A stretch of 64,000 bases of DNA from an uncultured Oscillospiraceae bacterium (GTDB taxonomy: Bacteria > Bacillota > Clostridia > Oscillospirales > Ruminococcaceae). The notes under the pieces were generated by a model. The model was given only the letters and a program-made list of their open reading frames with translations. It made no database searches and had not been told where the DNA came from. Where the stretch lies: contig CAKSLI010000008.1 in assembly GCA_934466475.1 (NCBI GenBank), positions 1-64,000 of the forward strand, in the 5' to 3' direction. Shown here piece after piece: positions 52,259-58,781 of this stretch (the first letter of the stretch is position 1; every line of letters starts with the position of its first letter). Both the position numbers and the translations under genes were made by a program.

Positions 52259-53221
52259 TCAGCCCAGCGTCCAGGCAGGAACGAAGAAGCCCTTGAACTC
52301 GTTGTTGTAGATATCAATGGTATCCTGGGTCTGGTATGCTTCAACGATTCTCTTGTAAACAGGATTCTCAGCGTCCTCAGTTCTTACGGCGATGAGGCAG
52401 TAGTAGCTGTTGTCAGCGTATTCGCTCTCCTTGTAGATAGCGTCGTCCGCTGTAAGACCGCTGTCGAGCGCGTAGTTGCCGTTGATAACAGCGAGGTCAA
52501 CGTCCTGGATTACGGAGTAAACGAGGTTTGCGTCAACCTCAACGAACTCAACGGGGACCGCGTAATCAGTGATATCGGTGATCTCGGGGGAAGCTCCGGC
52601 ATCTGCGTTGATCGTGAAGAAGCCTGCGCTCTCAAGGAGCTTCAGCGCTCTGCCCTCGTTGGTGACATCGTTCGGAACAGCGATCTTCAGTGTATCGGTG
52701 GAAGCGAGCGCGTCCTCAATGGTGAGACCCTTTGCGGTGTAGATGTTCATTGCAACGATGTAGGTGTCGCCGATGGCGGTCAGGTCGTAGCCGTTGCTTG
52801 CAACATCGTTGTTGAAGTAAGCGTGGTGCTGGAATGCGTTCATGTCGATCTCGCCGTTGTTGAGCGCGTTGTTCGGAATATTGAAGCTGGTGAACTGCTC
52901 GTATTCAATGTTGATTCCCTCGGGAGCGAGCTTGTCCTTAATGGGGTTCCAGATGTCCTCGTATACGTTGCCGGTAAGACCGATCTTTACTGTAACGGGG
53001 TTCTCAGGGGAGTAAGCAGCTTCGCTGTCAGCCGCGGAGCTTTCGTCTGCTGCGCTGTCCTCTGCGGGAGTGCTCTCAGCGGCGCTGGAATCGGCAGAGT
53101 TGCTCTCGGCAGCAGAGGAGCTGTCGGTGGAGGAAGTGGTGTTTCCGCTGCATGCTGTGAGGGATACGGCAGCGAGTACCGCTGCGATGGAAAGTGCGAA
53201 TCTGTTCTTAATGCTTGTCAT
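52259..53221 (-). CDS. metQ: Methionine ABC transporter substrate-binding lipoprotein
   Basis: A 320-residue NlpA/MetQ lipoprotein. Signal peptide with lipobox LTAC (Cys24), then an unusually long Ser/Ala/Asp/Glu linker to about residue 72. The binding domain has VKIGLTGNVYEDIWNPIKDK, NGEIDMNAFQHHAYFNND, LKIAVPNDVTNEGRALKLLE and DVDLAVINGNYALDSGL, all MetQ-typical. Third gene of metN-metI-metQ. The linker resembles that of PstS in this window. Confidence 0.93.
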   Translation of the reverse strand: MTSIKNRFALSIAAVLAAVSLTACSGNTTSSTDSSSAAESNSADSSAAESTPAEDSAADESSAADSEAAYSPENPVTVKIGLTGNVYEDIWNPIKDKLAPEGINIEYEQFTSFNIPNNALNNGEIDMNAFQHHAYFNNDVASNGYDLTAIGDTYIVAMNIYTAKGLTIEDALASTDTLKIAVPNDVTNEGRALKLLESAGFFTINADAGASPEITDITDYAVPVEFVEVDANLVYSVIQDVDLAVINGNYALDSGLTADDAIYKESEYADNSYYCLIAVRTEDAENPVYKRIVEAYQTQDTIDIYNNEFKGFFVPAWTLG

Positions 53222-53268
53222 TGTTTTGTTCTCCTTTGAACTTTTTTTATTCAGGCGTCTTTGCCTTT

Positions 53269-53949
53269 TTATCTTTCTGTTTTCTTGGCGATTATGTTTC
53301 CGGCGATCTGGATTATCTGGACGATAATTACCAGAACCACGACAGCTGCCACGATTATATCGTAATAGTTACGCTGAACTCCCTGGACGTAAGCGAAGTT
53401 ACCGAGTCCGCCCGCGCCTACCGCGCCAGCCATTGCGGTGAGCCCGACCAGATTTATCAGCGTTATCGTGATACCTCTTGAAAGAGCGGGAATGCTCTCT
53501 TTAAGGTACACTCTGAAAATGATTCCGAGCTTTGAGCAGCCCATAGACTGAGCGGCTTCGATAAGACCGGGATTTACTCCTGCGAGAGCCGCCTCCGCCT
53601 GGCGGGAGAAGAACGGCACTGTTCCCACGATGAGCGGGAAAATCGAGCCTGCAACGCCTATCGAGGTTCCGGAAATGATCCTCGTCAGCGGTATCAGCAG
53701 GAACAGCAGTATAATGAACGGCACCGAGCGCAGCAGATTTATTATGATGTCCAGGATCCTGTAAACCGCGGTGTTCTGCATAAGTCCGCCCTTTTTCGTG
53801 ACGGTGAGCAGTATACCCAGCGCCATTCCGATAACGAGAATGTACAGCGCTGAAAGTCCGGTCATCGCGAGGGTCTCGAGCGTTGCGTTCCACAGCGCGG
53901 GGAGCTTCGGAATTACGTTCGGCATGATGCTTTCAAAGAACTCACGCAC
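53269..53949 (-). CDS. metI: Methionine ABC transporter permease
   Basis: A 226-residue permease with five to six membrane helices. MetI motifs LLRSVPFIILLFLLIPLTRI, PLIVGTVPFFSRQAEAAL and the EAA loop LIEAAQSMGCSKLGIIFRVY are present, ending with AGAVGAGGLGNFAYVQG. It overlaps metN by 8 nt. Confidence 0.94.
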   Translation of the reverse strand: MREFFESIMPNVIPKLPALWNATLETLAMTGLSALYILVIGMALGILLTVTKKGGLMQNTAVYRILDIIINLLRSVPFIILLFLLIPLTRIISGTSIGVAGSIFPLIVGTVPFFSRQAEAALAGVNPGLIEAAQSMGCSKLGIIFRVYLKESIPALSRGITITLINLVGLTAMAGAVGAGGLGNFAYVQGVQRNYYDIIVAAVVVLVIIVQIIQIAGNIIAKKTER

Positions 53950-54976
53950 TGAGGATCACCTCCACTCCGACATTTATATCGCAGAGATATTTCACTGCCG
54001 CCCTGATGTCGTCCTCTTTTCCGTCTGCGATAACGACCAGACCGCCTATCGGGTTGTCGCCGATTATCTCGATGCTTCCGAAGATTATGTTCAGGTCAAT
54101 GCTGAATTTACGTGAGATAGTGGAGACCAGCGCCTCGCACGCGCTTCTTTCGAGGTACTTGAACCGGAGTATCTTCTGACCAGGCTTAAGCTGCACCAGC
54201 GGGGAATTCTGCTCCAGCAGCTCGTTTATTCTGCTGAGCGTGGAGGTTGTGTCCACGAACGCCCTTGTCACGGGAGCCTGCGGGTTTGCGAAAATCTCGA
54301 AAACATCGCCCTGTTCAACGACTTTTCCGTTCTCCATGACCGCCGTGCGGGTGCATATTTCCTTGACCACGTTCATCTGGTGGGTTATCATCACGATTGT
54401 GATGCCGAGCTTTGCGTTCAGCGATTTGAGCAGACGCAGTATTGATTCGGTGGTCTGCGGGTCGAGGGCTGACGTCGCCTCGTCGCACAGGAGGATTTCC
54501 GGGTCGCTTGCGAGTGCGCGCGCTATTGCGGCTCTCTGCTTCTGTCCGCCGGAAAGCTCCGAGGGATAGGCACCCGCCTTGTCCGCGATTCCTACCAGCT
54601 CAAGCAGCTCCATTGCCTTTGCTTTGAGCTCTGCGCGGCTCTTTCCGCTGTATTTTATCGGGAATATGACATTCTGGAGCACCGTTCTTGAGGCGAACAG
54701 ATTAAAGTGCTGGAATATCATTCCTATTTTTTTGCGCTGGCGGCGTAATTCCGCACCGCGGAGCGCCGTAATATCCTTGCCATTGATCAGCACTTTTCCG
54801 CTGTCGGGACGTTCGAGAAGGTTTATGCAGCGCACCAGCGTGGATTTTCCTGCGCCGGAGAAGCCGATTATCCCGAATATCTCGCCCTTGCCGATCTCAA
54901 GACTTACATCGTCAGCCGCGTTGAATTTCTTCCCGGCGTTGACGTAGGTCTTGGTTATATGCTCAAGACGTATCAT
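53942..54976 (-). CDS. metN: Methionine ABC transporter ATPase with NIL domain
   Basis: A 344-residue ABC ATPase. Walker A GFSGAGKST, Q-loop MIFQHFNLFASRTV, signature ELSGGQKQRAAIARAL, Walker B ILLCDEATSALDP and the switch MITHQMNVV. The C-terminal NIL domain (about 265-344), which binds methionine and inhibits transport when it is plentiful, is present (FKYLERSACEALVSTISRKF and IIGDNPIGGLVVI). A 25-codon ORF precedes it in the leader. Confidence 0.95.
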   Translation of the reverse strand: MIRLEHITKTYVNAGKKFNAADDVSLEIGKGEIFGIIGFSGAGKSTLVRCINLLERPDSGKVLINGKDITALRGAELRRQRKKIGMIFQHFNLFASRTVLQNVIFPIKYSGKSRAELKAKAMELLELVGIADKAGAYPSELSGGQKQRAAIARALASDPEILLCDEATSALDPQTTESILRLLKSLNAKLGITIVMITHQMNVVKEICTRTAVMENGKVVEQGDVFEIFANPQAPVTRAFVDTTSTLSRINELLEQNSPLVQLKPGQKILRFKYLERSACEALVSTISRKFSIDLNIIFGSIEIIGDNPIGGLVVIADGKEDDIRAAVKYLCDINVGVEVILSA

Positions 54977-55042
54977 TTCTGCACCTCGTTTTTCTGGTAT
55001 TCTGTGCTTCCGGACAACGGAACACCGCAGTGTCGATACGCG

Positions 55043-55120
55043 TTATCCCTTATCCGAAAGCCGGGGCATTCGCCCGAATCGGAAATTCCTGCGAAGCAGC
55101 TGTGTGAATATCGCACCCAT
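55043..55120 (-). CDS. 25-residue leader ORF upstream of metN
   Basis: An ORF of 25 codons (MGAIFTQLLRRNFRFGRMPR, then LSDKG and TAA) starts 5 nt after GAAAGGAG, a better binding site than that of metN, and ends 66 nt before metN. It lies between the metN promoter and metN. The peptide is short, basic and without a run of Met codons, so ordinary amino-acid attenuation is not obvious. It may be a regulatory uORF or a real small protein. Confidence 0.5.
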   Translation of the reverse strand: MGAIFTQLLRRNFRFGRMPRLSDKG

Positions 55121-55171
55121 TTTTCCGGCTCCTTTCGTTTACCTATCAATCATATAGGCTTTATGCTATGT

Positions 55172-55200
55172 ATTATAACAGCAAAAACCTTGTTTGTCAA
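55172..55200 (-). promoter_or_regulatory. metNIQ promoter
   Basis: On the minus strand TTGACA (55195-55200) and TATAAT (55172-55177), 17 nt apart. The leader to metN is about 190 nt. I saw no SAM riboswitch or T-box core in it. Confidence 0.8.
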
Positions 55201-55336
55201 TAGGTTTTTTATAATTCATATAAATTTTATAGGTTTAGCCGCCTGCTGATATATTTTTCAACATTATTTGTTGAGTTTGCACAAAATACGCGGTATATTT
55301 AAATTATCTTGCCCAATCAGTCCTTTATGTATACCT

Positions 55337-55406
55337 TAAGGTCACCTCTAAAAACCTTATGTGAGCGAAAATGTGCAGTGCGCACTGGTTTTTAGAGGTG
55401 ACCTTA
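55337..55406. repeat. Family A MITE-like element, short form
   Basis: A 70 bp element with perfect 20 bp terminal inverted repeats, TAAGGTCACCTCTAAAAACC and its complement, around a 30 bp centre (TTATGTGAGCGAAAATGTGC...). It lies just upstream of the azlC promoter. The long forms of the family share the same left end and GAGCGAAAATGTG-like sequence. Confidence 0.88.
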
Positions 55407-55430
55407 TGCTAGTCAGGGAGGCGTTTTTGC

Positions 55431-55459
55431 TTGACACATGGTGAAAAAAGTGTTATAAT
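55431..55459 (+). promoter_or_regulatory. azlCD promoter
   Basis: TTGACA (55431-55436) and TATAAT (55454-55459), 17 nt spacer: a consensus promoter 25 nt downstream of the family A element. Confidence 0.85.
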
Positions 55460-55493
55460 TAACGGGCAATTTTGTCGGAAGAGGGAATATAAA

Positions 55494-56219
55494 GTGGAAA
55501 GCAAGGGAAAACAGTTCCTTTATGGAATGCGAGCGGGGCTTCCCGTTGTGCTGGGATATATCCCGGTGGGGATAGCCTATGCGGTAATGGCGCGGCAGGC
55601 GGGATTTTCCGTGTCCGAAACCTGCGGAATGTCGCTGCTGGTATTTGCAGGAGCGGCTGAAATGATGTCCGTTGGAATGTACGCGCAGGGTGCCGCGATA
55701 ATCACGATAATCATTACCACGTTTATACTGAATCTCCGGCACATAATTATGAGCACCTGCGTCAACAACAAGATGAAGAATGTCCGTACGGCTCCGCGGC
55801 TGCTTGCGGCGTTCGGAATAACGGACGAGGCGTTCGCGCTGTTCACCACGACTCCGCAGAAGCAGGCGACTTTCCCGTATTTTATAGGTATAGTTCTTGT
55901 GACGTATTCCTCCTGGAATATCGGCTCGCTTATCGGCGCGCTTGCCTCCGACCTTCTGCCGCCGCTGGTGACGGCAAGCCTCGGGGTTTCGCTGTACGCC
56001 ATGTTCATCGGGCTGCTGCTGCCGGGTCTGCGCGGAAATGCACGGCTTCTGGTGCTGGTCGTAATCACCGCCGTGATGAACACGATACTTTCGCAGTTCA
56101 TAGACGGAAGCTGGGCGCTGATCATCTCAACGCTGGTATGCGCAGGGCTGGGCGTGTTCTTTGTTGACTTAAAGGAAGACGAGCCCTCCGCGGCAAAGGA
56201 GGACCGCGATGAGAATTGA
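55494..56219 (+). CDS. azlC: Branched-chain amino acid exporter large subunit, AzlC family
   Basis: A 241-residue membrane protein with about six to seven hydrophobic segments. AzlC motifs: FLYGMRAGLPVVLGYIPVGI, FAGAAEMMSVGMYAQGA and LNLRHIIMSTCVNNKMKNV, then FGITDEAFALF. With AzlD it exports branched-chain amino acids or analogues. GTG start at 55494 after GAGGGA; any earlier start would lie on the promoter. Overlaps azlD by 11 nt. Confidence 0.92.
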   Translation: MESKGKQFLYGMRAGLPVVLGYIPVGIAYAVMARQAGFSVSETCGMSLLVFAGAAEMMSVGMYAQGAAIITIIITTFILNLRHIIMSTCVNNKMKNVRTAPRLLAAFGITDEAFALFTTTPQKQATFPYFIGIVLVTYSSWNIGSLIGALASDLLPPLVTASLGVSLYAMFIGLLLPGLRGNARLLVLVVITAVMNTILSQFIDGSWALIISTLVCAGLGVFFVDLKEDEPSAAKEDRDEN

Positions 56220-56520
56220 TATACTTATAATGATACTCGGCATGACGCTTGTGACGTATATTCCGAGGGCTTTGCCCGCAGTGCTGATAGGCAAGCTGAA
56301 ATTCAGCCCGAAATTCGAGAAATTCCTGAAGCTGATACCATACACGGCAATGGCGGCGCTTATTTTTCCGGGAGTTATAATGGTTGACGAGAGCCGTCTC
56401 TACATAGGCATAGCCGGGGCGCTTGCCGCGGGAATACTGGCGTGGTTCCGGAAGCCGATAATCGTGTGCGTGCTTTCAGCAGTGGCGGTGGATATGCTGC
56501 TGTACTGGCTTATACCATAA
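56209..56520 (+). CDS. azlD: Branched-chain amino acid exporter small subunit, AzlD family
   Basis: A 103-residue membrane protein with four hydrophobic segments and the AzlD signature LVTYIPRALPAVLIGKLKFS. Partner of AzlC. Start lies within the end of azlC after AAAGGAGG. Its stop codon TAA (56518-56520) is formed by the first three bases of a family A repeat, so the insertion apparently set the present end of the protein. Confidence 0.92.
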   Translation: MRIDILIMILGMTLVTYIPRALPAVLIGKLKFSPKFEKFLKLIPYTAMAALIFPGVIMVDESRLYIGIAGALAAGILAWFRKPIIVCVLSAVAVDMLLYWLIP

Positions 56521-56750
56521 GGTCACCTCTAAAAACCTTGTTTGAGTGAAAATGTGTATAGCACACCGCCTGCTTCTGTCAACGAGCGAAATTTCTGATG
56601 CGACGGCGTCCATGCCGTCGCCCGGTTATTTCGCTTTGCAACATCGTGTTGCACCTCCTCGTAAGGCATACAGCCTTACTTCGTCGGCTTTCATCGCATT
56701 CGGCGCACTCTACCCATTTTCCCTTTTCAAACCGGTTTTTAGAGGTTCCC
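56518..56750. repeat. Family A MITE-like element, long form
   Basis: A 233 bp element. The left end TAAGGTCACCTCTAAAAACC matches the short form exactly; the right end GGTTTTTAGAGGTTCCC is degenerate beyond GAGGT. Three hairpins follow one another inside: CGACGGCGTCCATGCCGTCG, GCAACATCGTGTTGC and GTAAGGCATACAGCCTTAC. The right 75 bases are identical to window positions 1-75. No ORF. Confidence 0.88.
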
Positions 56751-56786
56751 ATAAAAAGTACGGCGCAGTCCTAGTGACTGCGCCGT
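56751..56786 (-). terminator. Terminator of the GNAT-mnmM unit
   Basis: A 10-11 bp stem ACGGCGCAGTC/GACTGCGCCGT (56760-56786) with T5 on the minus strand, 4 nt after the mnmM stop. Confidence 0.85.
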
Positions 56787-56789
56787 TTC

Positions 56790-57365
56790 TCACATATCTT
56801 TAAGTATAAGTATCGGGATAGGCGGACAATTCGGGCGGTTGACGAACGGCATTTCGATTACGGTGAACCGGCTGCTGTCAATGGTCGGGAGGTATTCCAG
56901 CAGGGCGTCACGCTCTTCGAATCCGGTTTCTCTGCCGTAGTAGATGATTAGCGTCATCACTCCGCCGCTTTTGAGCAGCTTCAGCCCCTCTTCTATCGCC
57001 GGAATGCTCGTGGATTTGTTGGTGAACACGTTGTGGTCCCCCTTAGGGAGCCAGCCGAAGTTGAAGGTTATGCAGGAGACCGTGTTTTCCTCTGCAACCT
57101 CATCCATTTCGCTGTGGCTTTTGAGCAGCACGTCCGCGCGGCCGGACATTCCGTTTGCCGCCAGGAGCTCCCTGGTGCTGTCCACTGCGTCCTGCTGGAT
57201 ATCGAAAGCGGTAACGTGTCCGGTCTCTCCGACCAGCTTTGCAAGGAAAAGCGTGTCGTTGCCCCTGCCGGCTGTGGCGTCAATGCAGATGTCGCCGGGC
57301 TGCACCTTTTCGCTTATCACTCTGTGTATTATGTTGAGTGCGCTGAAATGTTTTCTGGGATCCAT
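56790..57365 (-). CDS. mnmM: MnmM-like (YtqB) tRNA-modifying methyltransferase
   Basis: A 191-residue Rossmann methyltransferase. SAM motif I IDATAGRGNDTLFLAKLVG, acidic loop VTAFDIQQDAV, then the family-typical CITFNFGWLPKGDHNVFTN and TLIIYYGRETGFEERDALLE with a Pro/Asn-rich end RPNCPPIPILILKDM. This is the rRNA_methylase/YtqB family (PF06962), of which B. subtilis MnmM methylates nm5s2U34 in tRNA. It lies 12 nt behind the GNAT gene. Confidence 0.88.
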   Translation of the reverse strand: MDPRKHFSALNIIHRVISEKVQPGDICIDATAGRGNDTLFLAKLVGETGHVTAFDIQQDAVDSTRELLAANGMSGRADVLLKSHSEMDEVAEENTVSCITFNFGWLPKGDHNVFTNKSTSIPAIEEGLKLLKSGGVMTLIIYYGRETGFEERDALLEYLPTIDSSRFTVIEMPFVNRPNCPPIPILILKDM

Positions 57366-57377
57366 GTTGTCCTCCGT

Positions 57378-57923
57378 TTATTTGTTTTCTGTCAGATATG
57401 CCCTGAACATAAGCCCCGCAAGCTTTCCGGTCCATGACGTCATGAGCGCCTTGTATTCCGGCGGGGTGACCGATTTTCCGATACCCATTACATCGTAGGT
57501 CACAGGGCCTTCCTTTATCAGCGTCCCCCAGTCCTCGAAGCCGTTTTTCAGGTAGAATCGGTGGCGGCTTTCACGCTGCGGGTAGTTTTCGGCGGCGGGG
57601 TCGAGCTGCTCCCTGGCGAGGAACAGCCGTTTGTCGGGGTATCGCTCCCGCAGCGCGGCAATTATTCTGCCCCCGGTGCCCTGTCCGCGCTGTTCCTCGG
57701 CTACTGCGAGGTAGAACAGGTACGCCATGTCGTCCAGCGTGACAACATAGGCGAGCCCCGCGAATTTTCCGTCATCGAGCGCTTCAAGGGCTTCCGCCCG
57801 GTGCTGGGACGCCCGGCGCTTTAAGAGCCACCAGGGCGCACGCTCCTCCTGCGGGAATGCGGTCAGATAAAGCCGCCTGAACAGCGGAAGATCGTTTTTA
57901 GTGCATGGAGTGATCGTGAGCAT
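57378..57923 (-). CDS. GNAT-family N-acetyltransferase
   Basis: A 181-residue acetyltransferase. Acetyl-CoA motif A FYLAVAEEQRGQGTGGRIIA is near residues 70-90, and RHRFYLKNGFEDWG follows. The TAFPQEERAPWWLLKRRA segment near the start recalls the PanZ-like or RimI-type small GNATs, but the acceptor is unknown. Start at 57923 after GAAAGGA; an ATG seven codons upstream overlaps that site. First gene of a unit with mnmM. Confidence 0.88.
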   Translation of the reverse strand: MLTITPCTKNDLPLFRRLYLTAFPQEERAPWWLLKRRASQHRAEALEALDDGKFAGLAYVVTLDDMAYLFYLAVAEEQRGQGTGGRIIAALRERYPDKRLFLAREQLDPAAENYPQRESRHRFYLKNGFEDWGTLIKEGPVTYDVMGIGKSVTPPEYKALMTSWTGKLAGLMFRAYLTENK

Positions 57924-57949
57924 TGTATTCCTTTCAATGAACAAAGCAG

Positions 57950-57971
57950 GGGAGAGGGCAGACCCTCTCCC
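57950..57971 (-). terminator. Terminator of the NlpC/P60-like gene
   Basis: The stem GGGAGAGGG/CCCTCTCCC lies 5 nt after the stop codon; the minus-strand tail CTGCTTTGTT is only moderately T-rich. Confidence 0.6.
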
Positions 57972-57976
57972 GGTGA

Positions 57977-58588
57977 TCAGCTTATTGCCACGCCGCGGAA
58001 GAAATTCCCGCGGTAGTAGTCAGTCGTTATATTTACTTCCTTGACCTGCGTACCCGGCATCAGGCAGGCGATCATAATTCCGTCTCCCGAATAGATACCG
58101 CCGAATTCAGCGAAGCTCCCGCCCTCTGAGAAGAACACGAGGTCGCCTGGGACAAGCTCGGAATAGGATATCTCGGTGCCCCATTCGGACTGCGCCGAAA
58201 CACCGCGCGGGCAGGTGATGTATCCGCTCTCACGGAGCACATAATAAATGAAACCGCTGTTATCGAAGCCTGTCTGCGGAGTTTCGCCGCCGTCAGTGAA
58301 ATCGGTGCCGATAAGCGAGCGCGCCAGCAGGATAATGTCGCCGGTGGATTCGTTTTCGGAGCGCTCCGGCTCTGAGGATTCCTGGGTCGGCTGTGCCACT
58401 GGCTGCGTCTGGGCGTCTTCTGTCGGCAGCGTGACCGGCTCCGTATCCGGAGTAGTTATTGAAGAAGTGGTGCTCTCTGTCTGCGAGCTCTCCTCTTCGT
58501 GCCTGTTCTGGCTTATCGAAATGCCCACCGCGATTATGGCTACGGCTATGACAACGACTGACAGAACAAGGATAAGTGCGTTCTTCAA
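57977..58588 (-). CDS. Membrane-anchored NlpC/P60 homologue lacking catalytic residues
   Basis: A 203-residue protein: one N-terminal membrane helix (about 4-27), a Ser/Thr/Pro/Glu-rich linker to about 83, then an NlpC/P60 fold. In active enzymes the motif is DCSGF; here it is DNSGFIYY with Asn110 in place of the catalytic Cys. The His expected in HVGIY is replaced (EFGGIYSGDG), and the third polar residue is also absent. It is thus probably a binding or regulatory pseudoenzyme at the cell wall. A TTG start at 58588 after AAAGGCGGA is preferred, because the ATG at 58669 would lie at or before the transcription start. Confidence 0.8.
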   Translation of the reverse strand: MKNALILVLSVVVIAVAIIAVGISISQNRHEEESSQTESTTSSITTPDTEPVTLPTEDAQTQPVAQPTQESSEPERSENESTGDIILLARSLIGTDFTDGGETPQTGFDNSGFIYYVLRESGYITCPRGVSAQSEWGTEISYSELVPGDLVFFSEGGSFAEFGGIYSGDGIMIACLMPGTQVKEVNITTDYYRGNFFRGVAIS

Positions 58589-58634
58589 AGCTGCATCCGC
58601 CTTTCTAATGGAATCACCTTTTAAGTTCCGATAT

Positions 58635-58662
58635 GCACGGAGTCTGCCGACAGACTCCGTGC
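58635..58662 (-). promoter_or_regulatory. Perfect 5'-leader hairpin of the NlpC/P60-like gene
   Basis: A 12 bp perfect stem GCACGGAGTCTG/CAGACTCCGTGC with a TCGG tetraloop sits at the very 5' end of the predicted transcript. It has no T run, so it is more likely an mRNA-stabilising or regulatory structure than a terminator. Confidence 0.55.
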
Positions 58663-58671
58663 TATGCATTT

Positions 58672-58701
58672 ATTATACAACAAACACGATATGAAATTCA
58701 A
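58672..58701 (-). promoter_or_regulatory. Promoter of the NlpC/P60-like gene
   Basis: On the minus strand TTGAAT (58696-58701) and TATAAT (58672-58677), 18 nt spacer. Its position rules out the ATG at 58669 as start. Confidence 0.65.
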
Positions 58702-58781
58702 TAGCAAAACGGTTACAATATTCTTACAATATGGTTACAATTCTGTGAAAATTATTGCCGGTAAAGGCTGTGCCTCAGCTT

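Noticed and set aside
54977..55171. SAM riboswitch or T-box upstream of metN
   Set aside because: The leader is mostly occupied by a short ORF, and neither a T-box sequence (TGGNACC-like) nor a convincing SAM-I core is present.
58667..58669. ATG at 58669 as start of the NlpC/P60-like gene
   Set aside because: It lies 3 nt behind the -10 box, before the expected transcription start, and has no binding site; TTG at 58588 has a good one.
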